Position numbers and translations under genes: made by a program. Positions 1 to 6,395 of a stretch of DNA of 17,521 nt are shown here, in pieces (position 1 is the stretch's first letter; the number at the start of each line of letters is the position of its first letter). The notes beneath the pieces were generated by a model. The model had not been told where the DNA came from, made no database searches, and saw only the letters and a program-made list of their open reading frames with translations. Location of the stretch: positions 1-17,521 of the forward strand of contig DATBDM010000223.1 in NCBI GenBank assembly GCA_036269915.1, written 5' to 3'. This DNA is from DATBDM01 sp036269915 (GTDB lineage Bacteria > Actinomycetota > Thermoleophilia > Solirubrobacterales > Solirubrobacteraceae).

Positions 1-213
1 GTTGACCGTGACGTCGCCGACGGCGAACGAGACGACCGCGGAGCGGATCGTGATGCCGCGGGCGCGCTCGAGCGCGAGCGTGTCGGTCTGCGTGCTGCCG
101 GCGTCGACGCTGCCGGGCTCGTCGATGACCCCGGCTCCGAAGAGCAGGCGCTCGGTGAGGGTGGTCTTGCCGGCGTCGACGTGCGCCAGGATGCCCAGGT
201 TCAAGGTCCGCAC
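1..213 (-). CDS. TetM/OtrA-like translational GTPase (ribosomal protection protein family), N-terminal fragment
   Basis: The 71 codons present encode the start of the GTP-binding domain of the EF-G/TetM superfamily. The P-loop is AHVDAGKTTLTERLL at residues 9-23, followed by the switch I signature ERARGITI. The spacing of GSVDAGSTQTDTLALERARG matches TetM/TetO/OtrA-type proteins better than housekeeping EF-G, which usually has AHIDAGKTTTTERIL. Members of this family act on the ribosome, where they displace tetracycline or serve as translation factors. The GTG start at 213 is preceded by GAGG with close spacing. The reading frame runs off the left edge, so about nine tenths of the protein is missing and resistance cannot be inferred. 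It is divergent from the DGPF gene across 100 bases. A possible -10 (TACCGT) lies 12 bases before the GTG. Confidence 0.85.
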   Translation of the reverse strand, partial: MRTLNLGILAHVDAGKTTLTERLLFGAGVIDEPGSVDAGSTQTDTLALERARGITIRSAVVSFAVGDVTVN

Positions 214-255
214 GGTCCTCGTCGCACGGTAGGGCGTCAGCGGATTCGAACTCGG

Positions 256-282
256 TGTCGATCCAGGCGCGCCCCGTTCGTC
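256..282 (+). promoter_or_regulatory. Candidate ECF42-dependent autoregulatory promoter of the DGPF-sigma operon
   Basis: TGTCGA at 256-261 is followed after exactly 17 bases by CGTC at 279-282. From memory, the published ECF42 motif is TGTCGA at -35 and CGA/TC at -10, found in front of DGPF-protein genes. Here it sits upstream of a DGPF gene cotranscribed with an ECF42 sigma gene, so the position fits. Transcription would start near 289 and leave a leader of about 25 bases that includes the Shine-Dalgarno sequence. TGTCGA occurs elsewhere in the window inside genes, so the position carries much of the weight. Confidence 0.6.
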
Positions 283-301
283 TCTTACGCGACCATCCAC
301 C

Positions 302-308
302 AAGGAGG
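302..308 (+). promoter_or_regulatory. Strong ribosome binding site of the DGPF gene
   Basis: AAGGAGG lies 5 bases before the ATG at 314. It is one of the best Shine-Dalgarno matches in the window and fixes the start of the DGPF protein. Confidence 0.85.
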
Positions 309-313
309 ACGTC

Positions 314-676
314 ATGAAGTACATGCTGCTGATCCATCAGGGCACCACCCCGCTCCCGGGGACCGACGCCTGGAACGAGCTCTCGCAGGAGGAGCAGGGC
401 AAGGTCTACGCCGCCTACGGCGAGCTCAACCAGACGCCCGGGATGACGCCCGGCGAGCGCATGGCCGGTCCCGAGACCGCGACCACGGTGCGCGTGCAGG
501 ACGGCAAGGCGCTGACGACGGACGGCCCGTTCGCCGAGATCAAGGAGGCCGTCGGCGGCTACTTCTTCCTCGAGGCCGACGACCTCGACGCCGCCATCGC
601 CGCCGCCGCCAAGGTGCCGGCCAGCTGGATGGGCGGCGGGGTCGAGATCCGCCCGATCTCCGACGGAGGCTACTGA
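314..676 (+). CDS. DGPF/YCII-domain protein, partner of the ECF42 sigma factor
   Basis: This 120-residue protein starts MKYMLLIHQG, typical of the YCII fold (dimeric ferredoxin-like alpha/beta barrel), and carries the name-giving DGPF motif at residues 70-73, followed by FAEIKEAVGGYFFLEADDLDAA. DGPF proteins are found almost always beside ECF42 sigma factors and are their known regulatory targets. Their biochemical activity is unknown, although the fold resembles small dehydratases and monooxygenases. The start is fixed by AAGGAGG five bases upstream. The stop (TGA 674-676) overlaps the proposed start of the sigma gene, so the two are very probably cotranscribed and translationally coupled. 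A candidate ECF42 promoter lies just upstream. Family assignment is firm; function is not known. Confidence 0.92.
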   Translation: MKYMLLIHQGTTPLPGTDAWNELSQEEQGKVYAAYGELNQTPGMTPGERMAGPETATTVRVQDGKALTTDGPFAEIKEAVGGYFFLEADDLDAAIAAAAKVPASWMGGGVEIRPISDGGY

Positions 677-1839
677 TCCTCGAGCAGGTCTTCCGTGACG
701 AGTGGGGCCGCGTCCTCGCGGCGCTGATCGGCTACCTCGGCGACTTCGACCTCGCCGAGGAGGCCGCGCAGGAGGCGTTCGCGATCGCCGCCGAGCGGTG
801 GCCGCGGGACGGGGTCCCCACGAGTCCGGCGGTTTGGCTGACGACGACCGCGCGCAACCGGGCGATCGACCGCATCCGCCGCGACCGGACGCTCGTGCAG
901 AAGACCCGCCTGCTCGAGCCGCCCGAGGCCGCCGAGGAGATCGAGATGGAGGACGCCACGACCTTCCAGGACGAGCGGCTCGAGCTGCTGTTCACCTGCT
1001 GCCATCCCGCGCTCGCGACGGACGCGCAGGTCGCGCTGACGCTGCGCACGCTCGGCGGCCTGACCACGCCGGAGATCGCACGCGCCTTCCTCACCGGCGA
1101 GGCGACCATGGCGCAGCGGCTCGTGCGCGCCAAGCGCAAGATCAAGGCCGCCGGGATCCCGTTCCGCGTCCCGCCCGACCACCTGCTGCCCGACCGGCTC
1201 GCCGCCGTGCTCGCGGTCGTCTACCTGATCTTCAACGCGGGCTACGGCGGCCGCAACGACGTCGCGGCGGAGGCGATCCGGCTCGGCCGGGCGCTCGCGG
1301 AGCTGATGCCCGACGAGCCCGACGTGCACGGGCTGCTCGCGCTGATGCTGCTCCACGACGCGCGCCGCGACGCGCGCTTCGAGGACGGCGAGATCGTGCT
1401 GCTCGCCGACCAGGACCGCGCGCGCTGGGACGCCGCGCGGATCGCCTCCGGCCGCGCCTCGCTGGAACGCGCGCTCGCGCTGCGGGGACGCGGCGCGTAC
1501 GTGCTTCAGGCGGCGATCGCCGCGCTGCACGCCGACGAGCCGCGCGACTGGCCGCAGATCGCCGCCCTCTACGGCGAGCTCGCCCGCCTCACCGGCTCCC
1601 CGGTGGTCGAGCTGAGCCGCGCCGTCGCGGTCGCCGAGGCCGGCGACGCCGCCGCGGGCCTGGCGATCGCCGACGGGCTGGAGCTCGACGCCTACCACTA
1701 CCTGCACGCGACGCGGGCCGACCTCCTGGAGCGCCTCGGCCGCGACGCCGAGGCGGTCGCGGCCTACGAGCGCGCGCTCGCGCTGGTGCATGACGACGCC
1801 GAGCGGCGCCTGCTCGAGCGCCGCCTCGCCGCCATTTGA
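673..1839 (+). CDS. ECF42-group RNA polymerase sigma factor with C-terminal TPR-like/DUF6596 extension
   Basis: The 388-residue product has a sigma-70 region 2 at about residues 5-70 (DLAEEAAQEAF, then WLTTTARNRAIDRIRR). Region 4 lies at about 100-165, with the family motif LFTCCHPAL and the helix-turn-helix LTTPEIARAFLTGEATMAQRLVRAKRKI. A long C-terminal extension contains the conserved block LAAVLAVVYLIFNAGYGG and TPR-like helical pairs. Long-tailed ECF factors beside DGPF proteins define group ECF42; no anti-sigma factor is known and the tail is thought to be required for activity. None is encoded nearby. The frame has no ATG, GTG or TTG between position 181 and the internal ATG at 946, which would remove region 2. 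Initiation is therefore placed at CTG 673, overlapping the upstream TGA, with GGAGG at 665-669; ATC at 676 is the alternative. The identity is firm, the exact start is not. Confidence 0.9.
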   Translation: MILEQVFRDEWGRVLAALIGYLGDFDLAEEAAQEAFAIAAERWPRDGVPTSPAVWLTTTARNRAIDRIRRDRTLVQKTRLLEPPEAAEEIEMEDATTFQDERLELLFTCCHPALATDAQVALTLRTLGGLTTPEIARAFLTGEATMAQRLVRAKRKIKAAGIPFRVPPDHLLPDRLAAVLAVVYLIFNAGYGGRNDVAAEAIRLGRALAELMPDEPDVHGLLALMLLHDARRDARFEDGEIVLLADQDRARWDAARIASGRASLERALALRGRGAYVLQAAIAALHADEPRDWPQIAALYGELARLTGSPVVELSRAVAVAEAGDAAAGLAIADGLELDAYHYLHATRADLLERLGRDAEAVAAYERALALVHDDAERRLLERRLAAI

Positions 1840-1854
1840 CGTACGCGATTACAT

Positions 1855-1866
1855 ACATACGTATGT
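1855..1866. repeat. 12-bp perfect palindrome over the methyltransferase start codon
   Basis: ACATACGTATGT is a perfect inverted repeat that includes the ATG at 1863. The surrounding 1848-1866 is conspicuously AT-rich for this genome. A symmetrical site over a translation start is a plausible operator for a dimeric repressor (for example of the TetR type), but no regulator gene is adjacent. This is inference from symmetry and position only. Confidence 0.4.
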
Positions 1867-2633
1867 CACCGAGTTCGACGCCCGACTGGGACGCCCGCAC
1901 CTACCACCGCGTGTCGGCCCCGCACCAGGACTGGGCCGAGCTGCTGTTCGACCGGCTCGCCCTGCGCGGCGACGAGACCGTGCTCGACGCCGGCTGCGGT
2001 TCGGGGCGGGTCACGCGCAAGCTCCTCGACCGACTTCCCCGGGGCCGCGTCGTCGCGGTCGACGGCGCTCCGTCGATGGTCGCCGAGGCGCGTGCCGCGC
2101 TCGGCGACGAGCGTGCGACGGTGATCCAGTCCGATCTCGTCGAGCTCGTGCTCGACGAGCCGGTCGACGCCGTCTTCTCGAGCGCGGTGTTCCACTGGAT
2201 CGCCGACCACGACGCGCTCTTCGCGCGCCTGCACGCGGCGCTCGCGCCCGGCGGTCGGATCGTCGCCCAGTGCGGAGGCGAGGGCAACATCGGCACCTTC
2301 CGCCGCCAGGCCGACGAGGTCGCCGCGCGCGAGCCCTACGCGTCCTACCTCGCGGGCTGGACCGGCCCGTGGAACTACGCGTCGGCCGAGGCGACCGCCG
2401 AGCGCCTCGAGCGCGCGGGCTTCACCGAGATCGAGACGTGGCTGCAGCCGTGGGACGTGACACCGCCGGAGTCCGCGACCTACCTGCGCACGGTCTGCCT
2501 GCACCCACACACCGAGCGCCTCCCGGAGCACCTGCGCGACGCGTACATCGCCGACGTGCTCGCCGAGACCGGCGACCCCGTGCTGCTCGACTACGTGCGC
2601 CTGAACATCGACGCAAGGCGCCCGTCGGCGTAG
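1863..2633 (+). CDS. Class I SAM-dependent methyltransferase, trans-aconitate methyltransferase (Tam)-like
   Basis: The 256-residue protein shows the SAM-binding motif I VLDAGCGSGRVTRKLLD at about residues 40-56, the acidic loop VVAVDGAPSMVAEA, and the post-motif block VDAVFSSAVFHWIADHDALFARLHAALAPGG. This arrangement is characteristic of trans-aconitate 2-methyltransferases and close relatives; the substrate cannot be fixed from sequence. The N-terminal WDARTYHRVSAPHQDW is a usual opening of this family, which favours ATG 1863. The alternative TTG at 1836 overlaps the sigma factor stop and adds only nine residues (MTYAITYIR) unlike the family. Neither start has a convincing Shine-Dalgarno sequence; TACATA at 1850-1855 lies seven bases before the ATG. 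Whether the gene belongs to the DGPF-sigma transcript or has its own promoter in the palindromic segment is open. Confidence 0.85.
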   Translation: MSPSSTPDWDARTYHRVSAPHQDWAELLFDRLALRGDETVLDAGCGSGRVTRKLLDRLPRGRVVAVDGAPSMVAEARAALGDERATVIQSDLVELVLDEPVDAVFSSAVFHWIADHDALFARLHAALAPGGRIVAQCGGEGNIGTFRRQADEVAAREPYASYLAGWTGPWNYASAEATAERLERAGFTEIETWLQPWDVTPPESATYLRTVCLHPHTERLPEHLRDAYIADVLAETGDPVLLDYVRLNIDARRPSA

Positions 2634-2636
2634 TGT
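2608..2636 (+). promoter_or_regulatory. Candidate leaderless promoter for the small membrane protein
   Basis: TAGTGT (2631-2636) lies exactly 6 bases before ATG 2643, the distance expected between a -10 hexamer and a transcription start at the A of the ATG. TCGACG (2608-2613) is 17 bases further upstream and resembles the -35 TTGACA at four of six positions. There is no Shine-Dalgarno sequence. The first three bases of the -10 are also the methyltransferase stop codon. Confidence 0.4.
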
Positions 2637-2642
2637 CGCGCC

Positions 2643-2915
2643 ATGCCCTGCCTCGCCGTCGTGCTCGCGATCATCTCGCCACGCCTCGCGCTCATCGTGC
2701 TGGCGCTGTTCAGCGACATCCTCAGCCGCGCCTTCGACTCCTGGCTCCTGCCGACGATCGGCTTCTTCATCCTGCCGTGGACGACGCTCGCCTACGGCGT
2801 GATGTGGGACATCGGCACGCACAAGGTCCACGGCTTCGAGTGGTTCGTCGTCGGGCTCGCCTTCCTCGTCGACCTGGGCTCCTACGGCGGCACGGCCCGC
2901 GGGCGGCGTGCCTGA
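2643..2915 (+). CDS. Small integral membrane protein of unknown function
   Basis: The 90-residue product is largely hydrophobic, with three likely membrane segments at about residues 3-24, 35-54 and 66-80, and a basic tail (ARGRRA) that should be cytoplasmic. I do not recognise a functional family; similar short two- to three-helix proteins beginning MPCLAVVL are, to my knowledge, common in actinobacteria and uncharacterised. The start at ATG 2643 lies nine bases after the methyltransferase stop with no Shine-Dalgarno sequence, but with a -10-like TAGTGT at leaderless spacing. The 3' end overlaps the hydrolase start by 8 bases, suggesting translational coupling. Codon pattern and overlap support a real gene. 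Confidence 0.75.
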   Translation: MPCLAVVLAIISPRLALIVLALFSDILSRAFDSWLLPTIGFFILPWTTLAYGVMWDIGTHKVHGFEWFVVGLAFLVDLGSYGGTARGRRA

Positions 2916-4881
2916 GCCGGTGCGCGCGGCGCTGCTCGCCGCCGCCGCGGTGCTGGTCCTCGCCCTCGCCGCGCCGGCGGGCGCGGCGACCCGGCTCGGC
3001 ACGGTGAGACTGCACCGCTGCGCCGACGACCACGCGTTCCGCTGCGGCTCGATCACCCGCGCGCTCGATCGCGCCAAGCCCGGAGGCAAGCGGATCCGGA
3101 TCGCGCTGCGCTGGCGCCCGGCGACGAGCGGCCACGCCGACGGACCGCCGCTGCTGGCGGTCGAGGGCGGCCCGGGCTACCCGTCGATCGGGTCGAGCTT
3201 CGAGTACACGGGGATCTACGGGCCGCTGCTGCGCACGCGCAACCTGCTGCTCGTCGACAACCGTGGGACCGGCGGGTCGAACCTCATCCAATGCGCGAGC
3301 GTCCAGCGCTACACGGGGCCGAGCTGGGACGCCGCGTTCGCCGGCCGGGTGGCCGCGTGCGCCCGGCGGATCGACCGATCGGTCGGGGTGAAGGGCGCCG
3401 CGAACCGCTTCGGGACCGCCGCCGCGGCCGACGACCTCGGCGCCGTCCTGCGGCGCCTGAGGCTGCCGAAGGTCGACCTCTACGGCGACTCCTACGGCAC
3501 CTGGTTCACGCAGGCCTTCGCGGCGCGCCACCCGGGCCGGCTGCACTCCGTCGTGCTCGACTCGGCGTATCCGGTCGTCGGGCTCGACCCGTTCTACACC
3601 TCGTCGGGGCCGACGGCGCGCGACGCGCTGAACACGGTCTGCGCGCGCGACCCCGGCTGCGCGGCGGCGGGCGGCAGCGCCGTCGGCCGGCTCGCCGCGC
3701 TCGTCGAGCGGCTGCGGACCGGGCCGGCGCTGCGCGGGGACGCGCGCACGGTCTCCGGCGCGCGGGTGCGGGCGCGCGTCGATGTCCGCACGCTCGTCGA
3801 CATGGTCCAGGACGCGGGCTCGGATCCCGTCGTCTACCGCGACCTCGACCCGGCCGTCCGCGCCGCGCTCGCCGGCGACGCGCAGCCGCTGCTGCGGCTC
3901 GCCGCGCAGTCGGGCGAGTGGGACCACGGCAGCTCGACCGCGTCGTACTTCTCCGACGGCCTCTACTTCGCGGTGTCGTGCGTGGACTACCCGCAGCTGT
4001 TCTCGATGCACGATCCGCCCGCGCAGCGGCCCGCCCAGCTCGCCGCGTCGATCGCGCGCGGCCCGCACGACGCCTTCGCGCCGTTCTCGCTGGACGAGTG
4101 GATGCGGATGAGCGCGTACTCCGAGCCCTACCGCGCGTGCCTGCGCTGGCCGCGCGCGACCGACGTGCGCCCGCCGGTGCCGCCAGGCTGGAAGCCGCTG
4201 CCGGCCTCGGTGCCGCTGCTCGTGGTCGGCGGCGACCTCGACTCGCTGACGCCACTGCGCGACGCGCGCGAGCTCGCGCCGCGGATCGCCGCTCACTCGC
4301 GGGTCGTCCGCCTGCGCAACACCGTCCACGTCACGAGCGAGGGCGACACGTTCCTCTCCGGCGGGGCGCGTTGCGGACGGCAGATCATCCGCGCGTTCGT
4401 GCGCGCCCCCGGCCGGCTGGACGCCATCGACGCCTCCTGTGCCGCGCGCATCCCGCACCTGCACACCGCCGGCGCGTTCCCGCGCACGCTGGCCGCGGCG
4501 CGACCCGCGGCGCTGCGCTCCGGCATGCCACCCGGCGGGAGCGTACGGCGCGCCGCGACCGTCGCCGCCGGCGCGCTCGCCGACGCGACGATCCGCCGCT
4601 ACTACGGCGGCACGACGCGCGGACCGGGGCTGCGCGGCGGGCACTACACCGCGCGCGGCGACGCGCTCGTCCGCCTCGCGCTGCACGACGTGCGCTTCAC
4701 CCGCGACACGACCGTCAGCGGGACCGCGCGCTGGCGCCCCGGCGACGGGCGCGTGCGCGGCTCGCTGCAGGTGCGCCTGCCCGGCGGCCGCGCGGTGGCG
4801 ATGACGCTGGCGTGGTCGCAGCGCAGCCGCTTCGCGAGCGTGCGCGCGGCGGGCGCGACACTCGCCACCCCGGCGCCCTAG
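2908..4881 (+). CDS. Secreted alpha/beta hydrolase, tripeptidyl aminopeptidase (SlpD/SlpE, TAP-like) family
   Basis: The 657-residue protein has an export signal: a short basic start, a hydrophobic stretch (AALLAAAAVLVLALAAP) and a likely cleavage after AGA near residue 27. The hydrolase core shows the oxyanion segment EGGPGYPS (86-93), LLVDNRGTGGSN (114-125), the nucleophile elbow GDSYG with Ser195, the acid loop VGGDLDSLTP (Asp443 or Asp445), and a catalytic His474 in NTVHVT. The segment after residue 480 (cysteines, IPHLHTAGAFPRTL) matches the TAP-like C-terminal region, followed by a beta-rich extension to the end. Relatives release N-terminal tripeptides or act on small esters and amides outside the cell. 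The GTG start overlaps the previous gene by 8 bases. The TAG stop shares CTAG with the convergent VOC gene. The catalytic class is firm, the substrate unknown. Confidence 0.88.
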   Translation: MPEPVRAALLAAAAVLVLALAAPAGAATRLGTVRLHRCADDHAFRCGSITRALDRAKPGGKRIRIALRWRPATSGHADGPPLLAVEGGPGYPSIGSSFEYTGIYGPLLRTRNLLLVDNRGTGGSNLIQCASVQRYTGPSWDAAFAGRVAACARRIDRSVGVKGAANRFGTAAAADDLGAVLRRLRLPKVDLYGDSYGTWFTQAFAARHPGRLHSVVLDSAYPVVGLDPFYTSSGPTARDALNTVCARDPGCAAAGGSAVGRLAALVERLRTGPALRGDARTVSGARVRARVDVRTLVDMVQDAGSDPVVYRDLDPAVRAALAGDAQPLLRLAAQSGEWDHGSSTASYFSDGLYFAVSCVDYPQLFSMHDPPAQRPAQLAASIARGPHDAFAPFSLDEWMRMSAYSEPYRACLRWPRATDVRPPVPPGWKPLPASVPLLVVGGDLDSLTPLRDARELAPRIAAHSRVVRLRNTVHVTSEGDTFLSGGARCGRQIIRAFVRAPGRLDAIDASCAARIPHLHTAGAFPRTLAAARPAALRSGMPPGGSVRRAATVAAGALADATIRRYYGGTTRGPGLRGGHYTARGDALVRLALHDVRFTRDTTVSGTARWRPGDGRVRGSLQVRLPGGRAVAMTLAWSQRSRFASVRAAGATLATPAP

Positions 4882-5234
4882 CTGCGGCGCTTGCGCTGGT
4901 AGAAGGCGAGCTCGCCGCCGGCGGGCGTCGCGATGACGCTGCGCCAGCCGCCCGGGCCCTCGCGCGGAGCGAGCAGCACGGCGGCGCCGAGCGCCTCGGC
5001 GCGCTCGGTGACGGCGACGACGTCGGCGACCTCGGCGTACGGCAGCCACAGCGGCCGTGGCGCCGCGCACTCGACGATCCCCCCGCCGACCCCGCGCCCC
5101 ATGTCGACTGAGACGTAGGACCCGTGCGCGGTCTCGATCCGCTCCGTGCGCCAGCCGCAGGCGCTCGCGTAGAGTTCCCGCGCACCCGCGAGATCGTTGG
5201 TATGCAGCTCGAGATGCACCACGCTGCTGCGCAT
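4878..5234 (-). CDS. VOC-superfamily (glyoxalase/bleomycin-resistance fold) protein
   Basis: The 118-residue protein has the paired beta-alpha-beta-beta-beta pattern of the vicinal oxygen chelate fold. It opens VVHLELHTNDLAGARELYAS, a typical first module with a candidate metal ligand (His7 or Glu9), and closes with a second module ending SVIATPAGGELAFYQ, where a Glu commonly serves as metal ligand. A single-domain protein of this size normally dimerises. The substrate is not predictable. It is transcribed divergently from the SnoaL-type ECF sigma gene across 60 bases, and its stop overlaps the hydrolase stop. A TACACC element seven bases before the ATG and the absence of a Shine-Dalgarno sequence hint at leaderless translation. 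The neighbouring sigma factor may control it, but this is inference from arrangement. Confidence 0.82.
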   Translation of the reverse strand: MRSSVVHLELHTNDLAGARELYASACGWRTERIETAHGSYVSVDMGRGVGGGIVECAAPRPLWLPYAEVADVVAVTERAEALGAAVLLAPREGPGGWRSVIATPAGGELAFYQRKRRS

Positions 5235-5294
5235 GTCCGTAGGTGTAGACCCGGCGAACGCCCCGAACTCATCGCAGCTGATTCACTACGGCCG

Positions 5295-6395
5295 ATGCCC
5301 AGCGCCACGACTGATCCCCGGGAGCTCGAGGCGGCACGCGGCGGGGACGAGAACGCCTTCGCCCGACTGATCGAGCCCTACCGGCGCGAGCTGCACGCCC
5401 ACTGCTACCGGATGCTCGGCTCGGTCTTCGACGCCGACGACGCCGTCCAGGACACGACGCTGCGCGCCTGGCGCGCGCTCGGCCGCTTCGAGGGCCGCAG
5501 CTCGCTGCGGTCGTGGCTCTACACGATCGCCACCAACACCTGCCTGACCCAGATCCAGCGGCGGCCGAAGCGGATCCTGCCGGTCGACTACGGGCCGGCG
5601 ACCGACCCGCATGCCGGGCCGGGCGACCCGCTCGTCGAGTCGGTCTGGATCGAGCCCTACCCCGACAACGAGCTCGGGCTCGAGGACGGCCTTGCCGGCC
5701 CCGACGCGCGCTACGAGCAGCGCGAGAGCATCGAGCTGGCGTTCGTCGTCGCGCTCCAGCACCTGCCCGCGACCCAGCGCGCGGTGCTGATCCTGCGCGA
5801 GGTGCTCGGCTACTCGGCCAAGGAGGTCGCCGACACCCTCGACACCACGGTCGCCTCGGTCAACAGCGCGCTGCAGCGTGCGCGCGCGTCGCTCGAGACG
5901 CGCACGCCCGAGCGCAGCCAGCAGGAGACGCTCGAGGCCATCGGCGACGACGAGCTGCGGGCGATGGTCGACCGCTACGTCGAGGCGTGGGAGCGCACGG
6001 ACGTCGAGACGGTCGTGTCGATGCTCGCCGAGGACGCGACGTTCGCGATGCCGCCCGCCGCCAGCTGGTTCGGGCCGCGCGACCAGATCGCGGAGTTCCT
6101 CAAGGGCTTCGCGATGTCGGGCACGTGGCGCTGGAAGGGAATCCGGGTGCAGGCCAACGGGCAGGTGGCGATCGGCTTCTACGCGTGGGACGACGACGCG
6201 CAGGCCTACCTCGCCTTCGCGCTCAACGTGCTCACGTTCCGCGGCCGCGAGATCGCCGACGTGACGGCGTTCATCAACCGCTCGATCGCGCCCGAGGAGC
6301 GCGAGTCCTACCACCGCTGGGTCGACCAGCCGGCCGACGAGGCGCGGCTGCTGGGCACGTTCGGGCGCTTCGGGCTACCCGACCGGGTCAGCTAG
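5295..6395 (+). CDS. ECF sigma factor with SnoaL-like C-terminal domain (SigG/TIGR02960 type)
   Basis: The 366-residue protein has sigma region 2 at about residues 20-90 (AFARLIEPYRRELHAHCYRM, DADDAVQDTTLRAWRAL, SSLRSWLYTIATNTCL), a family-specific linker with RPKRILPVDYGPATDPH and ESVWIEPYPDNELG, and region 4 at about 145-200 (LPATQRAVLILREVLGYSAKEVADTL). A SnoaL-like alpha+beta domain follows at about 215-340. The linker is distinctive for the actinobacterial sigma-70 subgroup containing mycobacterial SigG. In related factors the SnoaL-like domain modulates promoter recognition in place of an anti-sigma factor, and none is seen here. The frame is open upstream to 5124, but ATG 5295 gives the conserved N-terminus and avoids reading through the divergent VOC gene. 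The TAG stop shares CTAG with the convergent oxidase gene. Confidence 0.9.
   Translation: MPSATTDPRELEAARGGDENAFARLIEPYRRELHAHCYRMLGSVFDADDAVQDTTLRAWRALGRFEGRSSLRSWLYTIATNTCLTQIQRRPKRILPVDYGPATDPHAGPGDPLVESVWIEPYPDNELGLEDGLAGPDARYEQRESIELAFVVALQHLPATQRAVLILREVLGYSAKEVADTLDTTVASVNSALQRARASLETRTPERSQQETLEAIGDDELRAMVDRYVEAWERTDVETVVSMLAEDATFAMPPAASWFGPRDQIAEFLKGFAMSGTWRWKGIRVQANGQVAIGFYAWDDDAQAYLAFALNVLTFRGREIADVTAFINRSIAPEERESYHRWVDQPADEARLLGTFGRFGLPDRVS

Noticed and set aside
181..672. Extension of the ECF42 sigma protein upstream to the GTG at 181
   Set aside because: It would run through the DGPF gene and the intergenic region in another frame, giving Arg-rich sequence with no sigma homology.
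1836..1862. TTG 1836 as the methyltransferase start, or TTGACG(1836)-N16-TACGTA(1858) as its promoter
   Set aside because: The nine extra residues do not resemble the family N-terminus. The promoter would start transcription after the ATG at 1863 and so could not make the full protein.
2767..5070. A 767-codon minus-strand frame opposite the secreted hydrolase
   Set aside because: It is an antisense shadow rich in Arg and Ala with no recognisable domain, while the plus strand has a complete catalytic triad and a signal peptide.
5124..5294. N-terminal extension of the SnoaL-type sigma factor to 5124
   Set aside because: It overlaps the divergent VOC gene, and the added sequence does not resemble sigma factors; ATG 5295 gives the conserved start.
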